In this document: positions 9,532 to 16,735 of the stretch, in pieces
Position numbering within the stretch: position 1 is the first letter of the stretch
How the letters are laid out: every line of letters starts with the position of its first letter
Source of the DNA: QHXW01 sp963752965
GTDB lineage: Bacteria; Acidobacteriota; Terriglobia; Bryobacterales; Bryobacteraceae
Assembly (NCBI GenBank): GCA_963752965.1
Contig: CAVWAJ010000009.1
Span: forward strand, 496,001 to 560,000
Length of the DNA: 64,000 nucleotides
Direction: 5' to 3'
Notes under the pieces: model-generated
What the model was told of the DNA's origin: nothing
Databases searched by the model: none
What the model saw: the letters and a program-made list of their open reading frames with translations, nothing else
Program-made: the position numbers and the translations under genes

Positions 9532-10671
9532 ATGTCTAATCGACTTTCACGCCGGACTCTTTTTCAACTCGCCGGCGCCGGAGCCGCAGGGCTTACCGGC
9601 GCCTCCATGCTGCTTTCCCAATCAGACACACCACCACCGAAGCCGGTGTTGCGACTCGCGCCGGAGGTGCCGTTTACCGTCCCCAATACCAAGCGTTCGC
9701 CCGTCAGCCTCGTGCGGGGCGAAGATCGCCGCAAGAATGTGTACGAAGCGCTGATGGGTATCGACGCAGAGTTGCGTCCCGCTTTGCGGCGAAGGAAATA
9801 CGTTCTGATCAAACCCAACCTCACGGCGCCGTTGGTGAAGATCGCCGTCACGCATCCCGACGCCCTTCTCGGAATTCTGGATTATCTAGCGCCGCGTTTC
9901 AAAGGGCCGGTCATCATCGCTGAATCCGCCGCCTTCGACACCATGGTGTGCTTCGACAATTGGAAGTACGGCCAGATCGTGTCCGAAGCCAAGTCCCAGA
10001 AGGTTAGCTTGCTCGATCTCAATCTCGAGGAGCGTTACGTGCCCATGTCGATTGTCGACTTCAACGTTCGCGCGACTCCCATCCGGATAGCCGCCAGGCT
10101 GCTCGACCCCGACGCCTTCGTCATCTGCGCTGCCGTTCCCAAGACGCACGTCCTTGCGGTGATGACGGCATCGGTGAAGAACATGGCCGTTGGTGGAACG
10201 CTCCGCAGCGGTCCGAAAGGTGCTCAGTGGAGCGACAAGTCGAAGGTCCACGGCGGCTTCCGGGCAAAAGGGTCGCTTGGGGACGGCGGCAGCCAGCAGA
10301 TGAACTACAACCTGATGCTGGTGGCCCAAAAGATGGCGCCTAACTGGGGAGCCACCGTCCTCGACGGCTACGAGGGCATGGAAGGCGAAGGCCCCGTCGA
10401 AGGAATGCCTGTGCCTTCCCGCATTGCGATCGGCTCGATGGACTACATTGCCGCCGATCGCGTGGCCGTTGAAGCGATGGGTATGAACCCGGCCTGGGTG
10501 GGTTACTTGCAGTACCTGGAGCAGGCCGGGGTTGGCAACTACGACATCGCCAAGATCGACGTGCGCGGCGAAACGACTGCCGCGGTCAAGAAAACATACA
10601 AACCGGCCTCGACTATCGAACGCGCGTTGGAATGGAGTTTGCCGCTCGTGCAAACAGCGAAGAAGGCCTAA
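9532..10671 (+). CDS. DUF362 domain protein with Tat-type leader
   Basis: 379 residues. The N-terminus has SRRTLFQLAGAGAAGL, a twin-arginine leader. The body matches DUF362: VLIKPNLTAP, IIAESAAFDT, an ICAAVPKTH segment followed by SVKNMAVGG, and LDGYEGMEGEGP near the C-terminus. DUF362 proteins are often annotated as iron-sulfur or redox-associated, but this copy lacks ferredoxin-type CxxCxxC motifs. A periplasmic location is inferred from the leader. The function is unknown. The gene stands alone, with hairpins following. Confidence 0.8.
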   Translation: MSNRLSRRTLFQLAGAGAAGLTGASMLLSQSDTPPPKPVLRLAPEVPFTVPNTKRSPVSLVRGEDRRKNVYEALMGIDAELRPALRRRKYVLIKPNLTAPLVKIAVTHPDALLGILDYLAPRFKGPVIIAESAAFDTMVCFDNWKYGQIVSEAKSQKVSLLDLNLEERYVPMSIVDFNVRATPIRIAARLLDPDAFVICAAVPKTHVLAVMTASVKNMAVGGTLRSGPKGAQWSDKSKVHGGFRAKGSLGDGGSQQMNYNLMLVAQKMAPNWGATVLDGYEGMEGEGPVEGMPVPSRIAIGSMDYIAADRVAVEAMGMNPAWVGYLQYLEQAGVGNYDIAKIDVRGETTAAVKKTYKPASTIERALEWSLPLVQTAKKA

Positions 10672-10707
10672 CTTGCTCCGACCTCTCCCAGCACTAGCCG
10701 GGTCTTC

Positions 10708-10741
10708 AGGGCGAAGCCCTCACCCCCCTGGCAGAAGCCAG
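10708..10741 (+). terminator. Two short hairpins after the DUF362 gene
   Basis: AGGGC-GAA-GCCCT at 10708-10720 and CTGGC-AGAA-GCCAG at 10728-10741 form consecutive stems 40-70 bp after the stop. There is no T-run. The rest of 10672-11064 shows no convincing gene. Confidence 0.35.
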
Positions 10742-11064
10742 TTGGTGGTGCACAACAAACAGCAACCGTATCGCGAGCTTAACTATATGGAATATTGTGA
10801 TCGCACTTAATCGGAATAGCCGCCGAAAATGACGCTGCAATCCCTCGCCCCGGCGTCCGCCGCCGAGAACACCTCGGCGGTTTGCTCAGATACCACTTCG
10901 AGCGGCTTGATGTTTTGAACGGATGTGGGCGCAGCCCGCCAACGAAGTGAGTATGAGATTTCAGGGTTTCTATCGGTATGAGACGGGACCCGGCACGGCG
11001 CAGGTTCACTGTGCCGGGTGACAGGGACGATGGATTCTCTGAGGGCGCCGGTGTCTCGCTGATG

Positions 11065-12090
11065 CTACGGCCTGACGGCTTTCGGGGTGCGATTCACGAA
11101 ATAGAGGAACTTGATCGGACGATCTCCGAAATTGATGTTGGAGTGCACCATGGTCCCGTCTGGCCGCGCCATGTAAGCCATCCCTGGGCGCTGCATGCGG
11201 AGTTCTGTCCCCAGCAAGGCAAGACTGTTGCCCTCCAAAGCCAGCCAGATTTCCTCATGACCCGGCGCATGCGGGTGCGGCTCGCCCAGGCTCAATGGCG
11301 GCAGTTCCACCGTGATCACGTTGGAGAGCGTTCCCAGTCCGTCGCGGGACGAGAAAAGTTCTCTCACAATATGTGACCAATGGCCGGATGCGCCGGGAAC
11401 GATATACGGATCCGGACTTGTGGCCCCTGCCTTCTCCTGAACTCCAATCGACGTCGCGTAGTGGGCTACCGCGCTCGGGGTCCGGACGTGAGCCGTCCTC
11501 TCGTCCACCACCAACATCTTTTCTGTGGGTTTGAACTCCGGGGGCGTAGGTTCGTTGATGATGTACATGTGGAGGGGTTCATCTCCAGTGTTTTGCATCA
11601 CGAATTCAAGGTTGGCGGGCACGAATACGGCGACATCTTTGTGAATCTCGGTGGCGACTCCATAGGCCGAAACTTTCCCAGTTCCCGAGATGATGTAGTA
11701 AACCTCCTGCTGGTCAATGAGCCGCGAAGTCGCCGTGGACGCATGAGCGGCGAGGGTCGCGTACGACAGACTATTCGCATACTGAAGGAAAACCGCCCTG
11801 AAGGGGGGAGCGAAGTTATCGCCTTTGGCGAGAACATCGCGCACAACCAGCGAGCCGTGTATATGACGCGGCATGGACTCATGCCAATCGCCGAAAAACG
11901 AATCGATTCTTCTGTCCTCCGGATCTCTCTCTGGCGCATACCGAATCAACGATGGGCCTGGGTACGAGTTTATGCCGGCGACGGCGTTGCCTGTTTGACT
12001 TGGCGCCGCAGCCGTCTGCGCAAACGCCAGTGGTGAGAGAGTGAGAACCCCAAACCCAATCAGCAGGATAGCGAGCTCTGTCTTAGACAC
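11065..12090 (-). CDS. Exported bicupin protein
   Basis: 341 residues from a GTG start with AGGAG 9 nt upstream. A signal peptide (LLIGFGVLTLSPLAFAQ) precedes two cupin barrels. The first includes STATSRLIDQQEVYYIISGTG; the second includes GEPHPHAPGHEEIWLALEG, a good metal-site pattern (HxH...E). The first barrel lacks the usual His cluster. Cupins of this kind are small-molecule dioxygenases, isomerases or binding proteins, and the substrate is unknown. It is followed 33 bp upstream on the same strand by a paralog, so the two probably form an operon transcribed toward lower coordinates. Confidence 0.8.
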   Translation of the reverse strand: MSKTELAILLIGFGVLTLSPLAFAQTAAAPSQTGNAVAGINSYPGPSLIRYAPERDPEDRRIDSFFGDWHESMPRHIHGSLVVRDVLAKGDNFAPPFRAVFLQYANSLSYATLAAHASTATSRLIDQQEVYYIISGTGKVSAYGVATEIHKDVAVFVPANLEFVMQNTGDEPLHMYIINEPTPPEFKPTEKMLVVDERTAHVRTPSAVAHYATSIGVQEKAGATSPDPYIVPGASGHWSHIVRELFSSRDGLGTLSNVITVELPPLSLGEPHPHAPGHEEIWLALEGNSLALLGTELRMQRPGMAYMARPDGTMVHSNINFGDRPIKFLYFVNRTPKAVRP

Positions 12091-12122
12091 TGAATTATTC
12101 TCCTTTCGGATGCCCCTTCTCT

Positions 12123-12974
12123 CTACTTCCTTGTTTCGTGCGGATGATAGCGTGCGAAATAGAAGAACTTCACCTGATCCTCTTCGGAGTAATTGATGTT
12201 GCTATGGGGAGCTAGATTGTCCGGAGGATGCAGAAAGGCAACTCCGGGGCCCTGCCTGCGGAGGAACGGACCCACCAAAGCGAGACTGACGCCCTCCAGA
12301 CCCGCCCACACCTCTTCAATATCGTCGTGGTTGGTCGCGTGCGGCTTGCCCATGGTCAAAGGGTCGAACGTCACCGTCAAAACACTCTGCAAAGTGCCGA
12401 GCCCATCGTCGGTCACAAAGAGCGTTTTTACGATGTGGGACCACATTCCGTCGCTGGACGTAATAGGAAGCGTATTCTCATTCCGAACCAACATGTTGGG
12501 ATTGGGCCGAAAACCCGGCGGGGTCGGTTCGCTGATGAGGTACATCACAAGCGGCTCCTGCCCAGTGTTCTTAATCGTAAAGCTGAGATTGGCCGGCATC
12601 AGGATGGCAATGTTCGGGACGATCTTGGCCGTCTCTCCTGCCGCCTCTGCGGTTCCCTGGCCCGACCGGAAATAGAAGATCTCCTGCTTTCCATCCAGAC
12701 GCGTGGGTGCTGTCGACGCCTGAGGCGCGAGTGTTGCATTCGAGAAAGAATTGATATAGCGGAGCACCGCACCTTTCTGCGTGGGCTTCATCGCGTCGCC
12801 GCGCGTTAGAATACTGCGCTCTTGAAGCGTTCCATGTGTCACTGCGGGAGGGGACGTGCGCCCATCGCCGAAATACATGTCGATATATGCATTGCTTCCC
12901 GCATCTTGCGCGAAGGCGATGGGCGAAATCGCGCCCAACACGGCTAATGCAGGAGCAATTATCCTGAGAACCAT
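12123..12974 (-). CDS. Exported bicupin protein, paralog of the previous gene
   Basis: 283 residues from the ATG behind AAGGAGGATCT; an in-frame ATG six codons earlier overlaps that ribosome site and is rejected. A signal peptide (ALAVLGAISPIAFAQ) is followed by two cupin barrels resembling the downstream gene (STAPTRLDGKQEIFYF; KPHATNHDDIEEVWAGLEG). The second barrel again keeps the HxxxxxxEE metal pattern. It is the first gene of the likely two-gene unit. No convincing sigma-70 promoter was found in 12975-13300, but a TGTACA and an ACACACTGTGT dyad at 13187-13214 could be regulatory. Confidence 0.8.
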   Translation of the reverse strand: MVLRIIAPALAVLGAISPIAFAQDAGSNAYIDMYFGDGRTSPPAVTHGTLQERSILTRGDAMKPTQKGAVLRYINSFSNATLAPQASTAPTRLDGKQEIFYFRSGQGTAEAAGETAKIVPNIAILMPANLSFTIKNTGQEPLVMYLISEPTPPGFRPNPNMLVRNENTLPITSSDGMWSHIVKTLFVTDDGLGTLQSVLTVTFDPLTMGKPHATNHDDIEEVWAGLEGVSLALVGPFLRRQGPGVAFLHPPDNLAPHSNINYSEEDQVKFFYFARYHPHETRK

Positions 12975-13301
12975 AGATCCTCCTTGATGCATCGGGGAGC
13001 CAAATCCCGAGCCGATGTCAGGCCGGCTCGTTCTGCGTTTCCAGTTCTGAACGCCGTTCTCCCGCCCAGCCTGACGCTAATTCTACCTCTACCAGATGAA
13101 CCTCGCGGAGACCGGTCGGATTCGCGGAGGCTTCCGGACGCCACTCCCCCGGAGCCGACTCGATGTCGTGCCAGCGGCAAACGACACTGTACATGTATCA
13201 CACACTGTGTATCGCCACTTCGCCTCCGACCCGATTGCAACCATGGCAGCCCGGCCGCCGGACACCAATCCGTGATTCGAAGTGCCGCGGGCGTATTTAT
13301 T

Positions 13302-13328
13302 AACTGTAATTAACAGTTTAGCTATAAT
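13302..13328 (+). promoter_or_regulatory. Promoter with overlapping perfect dyad operator
   Basis: AACTGT-AATTA-ACAGTT (13302-13318) is a perfect 6-bp inverted repeat that overlaps a weak -35 (TTAACT, 13300). TATAAT at 13323-13328 follows with 17-nt spacing. It lies just upstream of the truncated DtxR-type regulator and fits autoregulation. Confidence 0.55.
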
Positions 13329-13348
13329 GCAGGTTACCGCAACGGAGG

Positions 13349-13573
13349 ATGGTGGTGCGGATGATCACGATCTCCAAGGAAGACTACTTGAAGGCCGTGT
13401 TGGAGGCTGAGAGTGAGTGCGAACACGTCATCTCAACCATTCTGGCGCACCGGCTTTCCGTGTCGGCGCCGGCGGTCACCATGGCGCTGCGGCGATTGAA
13501 ACGCGATGGCTTGGTTGCCGTGCGCGCTGACGGTCGGGTCGAACTGACTTGGTCGGACGCGAGGTGGCCCTGA
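13349..13573 (+). pseudogene. Truncated DtxR/MntR-type metalloregulator
   Basis: The residues ISKEDYLKAVLEAE, then a winged helix with VSAPAVTMALRRLKRDGLV, match the N-terminal DNA-binding domain of DtxR/MntR/IdeR repressors. After VELT the frame ends in seven foreign codons. The metal-binding and dimerisation domain (the next 70-150 residues in the family) is missing, replaced by insertion sequence debris starting at 13585. ATG at 13349 overlaps the GGAGG, so GTG 13355 or ATG 13361 may be the original start. Confidence 0.7.
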
Positions 13574-13584
13574 GGACGATGGTG

Positions 13585-13850
13585 TGGTCTCGGTCGACTT
13601 CTTCACCGTGCCAACCATCCGGTTTCAGATCCTGTACGTGTTCCTGGTGTTGGCACACGACCGGCGCCGGATTCTGCACTTCGGCGTGACGGCGCATCCG
13701 ACGGCCGAATGGACCGCTCAGCAAGACTGCGCCTCGGTATCCGACCGCCCCGCTTCTTTTATGGCGGTTGATTATTTCAGGCTGTCCCTCGCGTCATCTT
13801 CGAAAAAGCTGGCCGACTTTAGTGTCGGATGGATTTTTCGATAGGCACAG
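13585..13850 (+). mobile_element. Internally deleted copy (A) of a DDE insertion sequence
   Basis: It encodes VSVDFFTVPTIRFQILYVF and HFGVTAHPTAEWTAQQ, the middle of an integrase-core transposase. It then jumps directly to the element's terminal sequence (…GACTTTAGTGTCGG…TCGATAGGCACAG). The same two blocks lie about 0.6 kb apart in the more complete copy at 53919-55070, so most of the catalytic region has been deleted here. The insertion truncated the DtxR-type gene. Confidence 0.7.
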
Positions 13851-13879
13851 TTGAGGAATGCGCGGTTTTCTATGATGGC

Positions 13880-14110
13880 CGTTCGGCATGAGCGCCATCA
13901 AATGGGTGCTTCGGTTGGCCCACTTGGCCGGCTTGGTCCATCAGGGACTCCTGCTGCAGAACGAGTAACTCGCCGCGAAGAATCGGATTTTGAAGGCCCA
14001 TCTGCAAACGGGCTGCGGGATGGCGAGAGGTCCACGCTAGCGGAGATCGGCAAGCGTTTGGTCTGGGCTTCACTCGCTTTGGCTCCATCGCGGCGCCCAA
14101 GGATGGCGAT
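13880..14110 (+). pseudogene. Degenerate N-terminal part of a second transposase type
   Basis: Pieces in shifting frames read WVLRLAHL, VHQGLLLQNE, LAAKNRILKAHLQTG and TLAEIGKRL, the N-terminal helical region of a common acidobacterial DDE transposase (…LLQNEYLAAENRIL…). There are internal stops and frameshifts. A longer relative lies at 21493-22030. Confidence 0.5.
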
Positions 14111-14208
14111 GTATCCATTGAAGAAAGGCCACTTTTCGGGGCCGCTAACGTAGGAGTCTAAAGGAGGTATAGGAGCGGCTGATCAGCAATTCTAAGGGAA
14201 CTTCTGCG

Positions 14209-14250
14209 CTAGATTTATCTGGCTAGATTTATCTGGCTAGATTTATCTTG
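14209..14250 (+). repeat. Triplicate 14-bp tandem repeat
   Basis: CTAGATTTATCTGG occurs three times head to tail (14209, 14223, 14237; the last ends TTG). Each unit contains the dyad AGAT-TT-ATCT. The third unit runs into the -35 element of a promoter, so the array could be a regulator binding site. Confidence 0.75.
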
Positions 14251-14330
14251 ACAATCTCTCTGGTCTGTGGTAGCGTTCCTCGTGTAATTAGTATTACAAT
14301 ATTATTAACTGTAATCCGGGGAATTAACTG
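14248..14330 (+). promoter_or_regulatory. Promoter and operator region of the FadR-type regulator
   Basis: TTGACA at 14248-14253 and TAGCGT 17 nt later make a plausible promoter. Downstream lies the dyad GTAAT-TAGT-ATTAC (14284-14297), then TTATTAACTGTAAT (14302-14315) and AATTAACTG (14322-14330). The TATTAACTGTAAT element also occurs in the operator of the truncated DtxR-type gene (from 13298). No gene is seen between 14151 and 14477. Confidence 0.45.
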
Positions 14331-14477
14331 TCTCTCTGAAGAAACAAACGCGTCAGTACCTTACGTTCCATGAAAAAAGGCGCGGACTTCCTGCTGGAGT
14401 GTTTTCCGCCATGAAGAAGAAAGACTGTTTCTCCGGAGCTGGCAGCGTGGCGCAGAAGTGTAAGCCGAGGGCGTAGG

Positions 14478-15200
14478 GTGATTCAAAGGCAAACCATAAC
14501 CGCGCAAGTAATCACACACATCCTGGGTCTTATCAAGAAGGGGCAGGTAAAGCCAGGGGAGCGCCTGCCGACCCAAGAGCAACTGACTGAGGAGTTGGCA
14601 GTCAGCCGCACCTGCGTCCGCGAGGCGATTAAGTCGCTGGAGTCGCTGCGGCTCATCAGAGTACGGCCGAAGGTCGGCGCAGTCGTCTTGGAACCTTCTT
14701 CGACTGCTTTGATCAATGCGGAGCATCTGTCCGCATCGGCTTACATGCAGCAGACGGATGTCCTGATCGAGTTCCGCAAGGTCCTCGAACTGGGGTTAGC
14801 GGCATTGGCGGCGGAAAAATCTACCGAGGAAGACTGGGCGGCCATGCGAAGCGCACTTGCCGATCACGAGCATGCACTGGCTACGGATAGAGTCGCGCAC
14901 CATGCCGACATCGCGTTTCACAAAGCGATTGCCGAGGCGACCAAAAACCCGATCGCCATTCTCGTGCTGAAAACTATCTCCGAGGCGCTTTCGGAGCGTA
15001 GCCGGCAGATCAACGACGTGCCCGGCGTGCCCGAGGAAGGGCTGAAGGAACATTGGAAGATCTACCGGGCAATCCGGGAGCACAATTCGGAGAAGGCGCG
15101 CAAAGCGATGCGGTTACATATCCAGACAGTCGAACGCAACGCGCGCATTGTTCGGGCGGCTGACACGGTAGAGGAAGAAACCGTAGTCTCGCAAACCTGA
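14478..15200 (+). CDS. GntR family regulator, FadR subfamily
   Basis: 240 residues from a GTG start. It has an N-terminal winged helix at about 8-72 (GERLPTQEQLTEELAVSRTCVREAIKSLESLRLI), then an all-helical FCD ligand-binding domain from about 90 to 215. The FCD metal-site pattern is visible: FRKVLELG, HHADIAFHKAIAEA and EHWKIYRAIREH, supplying Asp and His ligands. FadR-type regulators usually bind sugar acids or other carboxylates and repress adjacent catabolic genes. Here the gene stands upstream of an IS5-type element and GH9-3, so the original target operon may have been displaced. No ribosome site is obvious. Confidence 0.85.
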   Translation: MIQRQTITAQVITHILGLIKKGQVKPGERLPTQEQLTEELAVSRTCVREAIKSLESLRLIRVRPKVGAVVLEPSSTALINAEHLSASAYMQQTDVLIEFRKVLELGLAALAAEKSTEEDWAAMRSALADHEHALATDRVAHHADIAFHKAIAEATKNPIAILVLKTISEALSERSRQINDVPGVPEEGLKEHWKIYRAIREHNSEKARKAMRLHIQTVERNARIVRAADTVEEETVVSQT

Positions 15201-15356
15201 GCTAACATCGCCGTGGCCAGTCTGAGAGTGAAAACCTGGTGAGCCGAACGGCGTGCCCAAATGAGACAAATTCGCGAGGGTACGTCCGAGTACCGGTGGC
15301 GTCGGTCGATCCGAACCAGTTCCGGGATCAGCCTGGCGCGCCCTTTAGTGCTCTAG

Positions 15357-16612
15357 GAAGTTGTTGAAATAGCCTATCCACGGGTATTCCGACTCGAGTT
15401 TCCGCGTGGATGGGACATTCTCGCGATGCTTGGGTGGCTCTCCAAGCCGCGCAGTCGGCACCGTCCGCCGCTCTGCACTACGCTCCCGCCGGCCTGAGTC
15501 GCGGGATTCGCCACAGATTGTATGCCGCTACCGCGTACTGGAATAACCAACTCACTTTTTCCAGTCCGCGCAGCTTGACCTTCCTCATCCCCGCCACCGT
15601 TTTCAGCCACCCAAATGCCCGTTCGATGATGGGACGCCGCGATTGGCTCATCGCGTAGCCGCGGTGCCGGGTCGTCCGTCCGTCGATGGCGCTGCGGCGA
15701 TTCTTGTTGTTTTGCGCCACGTGCGGCGTGATGTTCATCGCCTGCAAGGTCGTGACCAAGTCCCGGTTGTCGTACGCCTTGTCCGCGCCCAACGTGAAGC
15801 GCTGGCCGCGCCTATTCTTCCGCATCGCATCCGCCATCAAGATCGCTGCGTCTGCCTCCGCCGTTCCGTCAGCCTGCGTCAGCATCGCCTCCACGATGAA
15901 CCCGTGCCGGTTCTCCACCATCACATGTCCCAGGTAACTCAACCGGGCTTCGCTGCCGCGCGACTTCTTATATAGCCGCGCATCGGGATCGGTTTTCGAG
16001 GCGTGCGTTACATTGGTGCGCTTGTCCCCGTGGAAGCTCGCTCCACCTTGGCTGTTGCTGTCGCCGCCATCCTTGCGCTGGAAACTCTTCTGACTGGCCC
16101 AGGCTTCGATCATCGTCCCGTCCACCGTGAAGTGCTCCTGCGACAGATGCGGTTTGGCTTGCTCGAGCACTTCGGCAAAGAACTCGCGGGCCACCGTCTC
16201 ATTCAGCAGCCGCTCGCGATTCTTGCTGAACACCGCGTGATTCCATACCGGCTCGTCCATCTCCAGTCCCACAAACCATCGGAACAACAGGTTGTAATCG
16301 AGTTGCTCCATCAGCATCCGTTCGCTGCGGATCGAGTAGAACGTCGGCAACAGCAGTGCCCGCAACAAACGCTCTGGTGGGATCGACGGCCGGCCATTGT
16401 CGGCATACATTTTGTCGAACCGCTTCGACATCCTCGCCAGAATCTGATCCACCAACCGCCGGATCGCCCGCAGCGGGTGGTCCGGGGGCACCCGCTCCTC
16501 CATCGTCACGTAGCTGAACATCCCGCCTTGCTGTTTCTCGTCTCCGCGCATATCTCAAAGACGATTAGAACATCACGCAGGTGTCCTGCTGCCGCAGTTT
16601 TTCAACAAACTC
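15357..16612. mobile_element. IS5-family element, copy 1 (1256 bp)
   Basis: Terminal inverted repeats GAAGTTGTTGAAA and (right end, complement) GAGTTTGTTGAAA are flanked on both sides by CTAG (15353-15356 and 16613-16616), a 4-bp target duplication that fits the YTAR target of the IS5 subgroup. It contains one transposase gene on the minus strand. The second copy at 23418-24673 has identical length and ends. It lies between genes, 120 bp upstream of GH9-3. Confidence 0.9.
15478..16551 (-). CDS. IS5-family DDE transposase (copy 1)
   Basis: 357 residues. The N-terminal region (MFSYVTMEERVPPDHPLRAIRRL) and the DDE core are intact: FTVDGTMIEAW supplies the first Asp, TLGADKAYDNRDL the second, and RPIIERAFGWLK the Glu with the usual Y-R-K-type surroundings. 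The length is normal for the family. It differs from copy 2 by a handful of residues around 165-180, so both may be functional. Weak ribosome site, as is common for transposases. Confidence 0.93.
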   Translation of the reverse strand: MRGDEKQQGGMFSYVTMEERVPPDHPLRAIRRLVDQILARMSKRFDKMYADNGRPSIPPERLLRALLLPTFYSIRSERMLMEQLDYNLLFRWFVGLEMDEPVWNHAVFSKNRERLLNETVAREFFAEVLEQAKPHLSQEHFTVDGTMIEAWASQKSFQRKDGGDSNSQGGASFHGDKRTNVTHASKTDPDARLYKKSRGSEARLSYLGHVMVENRHGFIVEAMLTQADGTAEADAAILMADAMRKNRRGQRFTLGADKAYDNRDLVTTLQAMNITPHVAQNNKNRRSAIDGRTTRHRGYAMSQSRRPIIERAFGWLKTVAGMRKVKLRGLEKVSWLFQYAVAAYNLWRIPRLRPAGA

Positions 16613-16735
16613 CTAGGCCGTTCCAGGGAAGGAGGCCGGTGCACAGACTCTTTTGCGGCTTGCTACTGCGCCGCCTGTCGGCCTCGATCTACACGGATCG
16701 GTTTGGGGTAGACAGAACATCATAGGAGAAACGTA

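Noticed and set aside
14209..14250. CRISPR-like array
   Set aside because: Three contiguous 14-bp units without spacers and no cas genes; it is a simple tandem repeat.
16003..16725. 240-codon plus-strand frame across the IS5 element (and its twin at 24064)
   Set aside because: Antisense to the transposase; both copies conserve it only because the element is duplicated.
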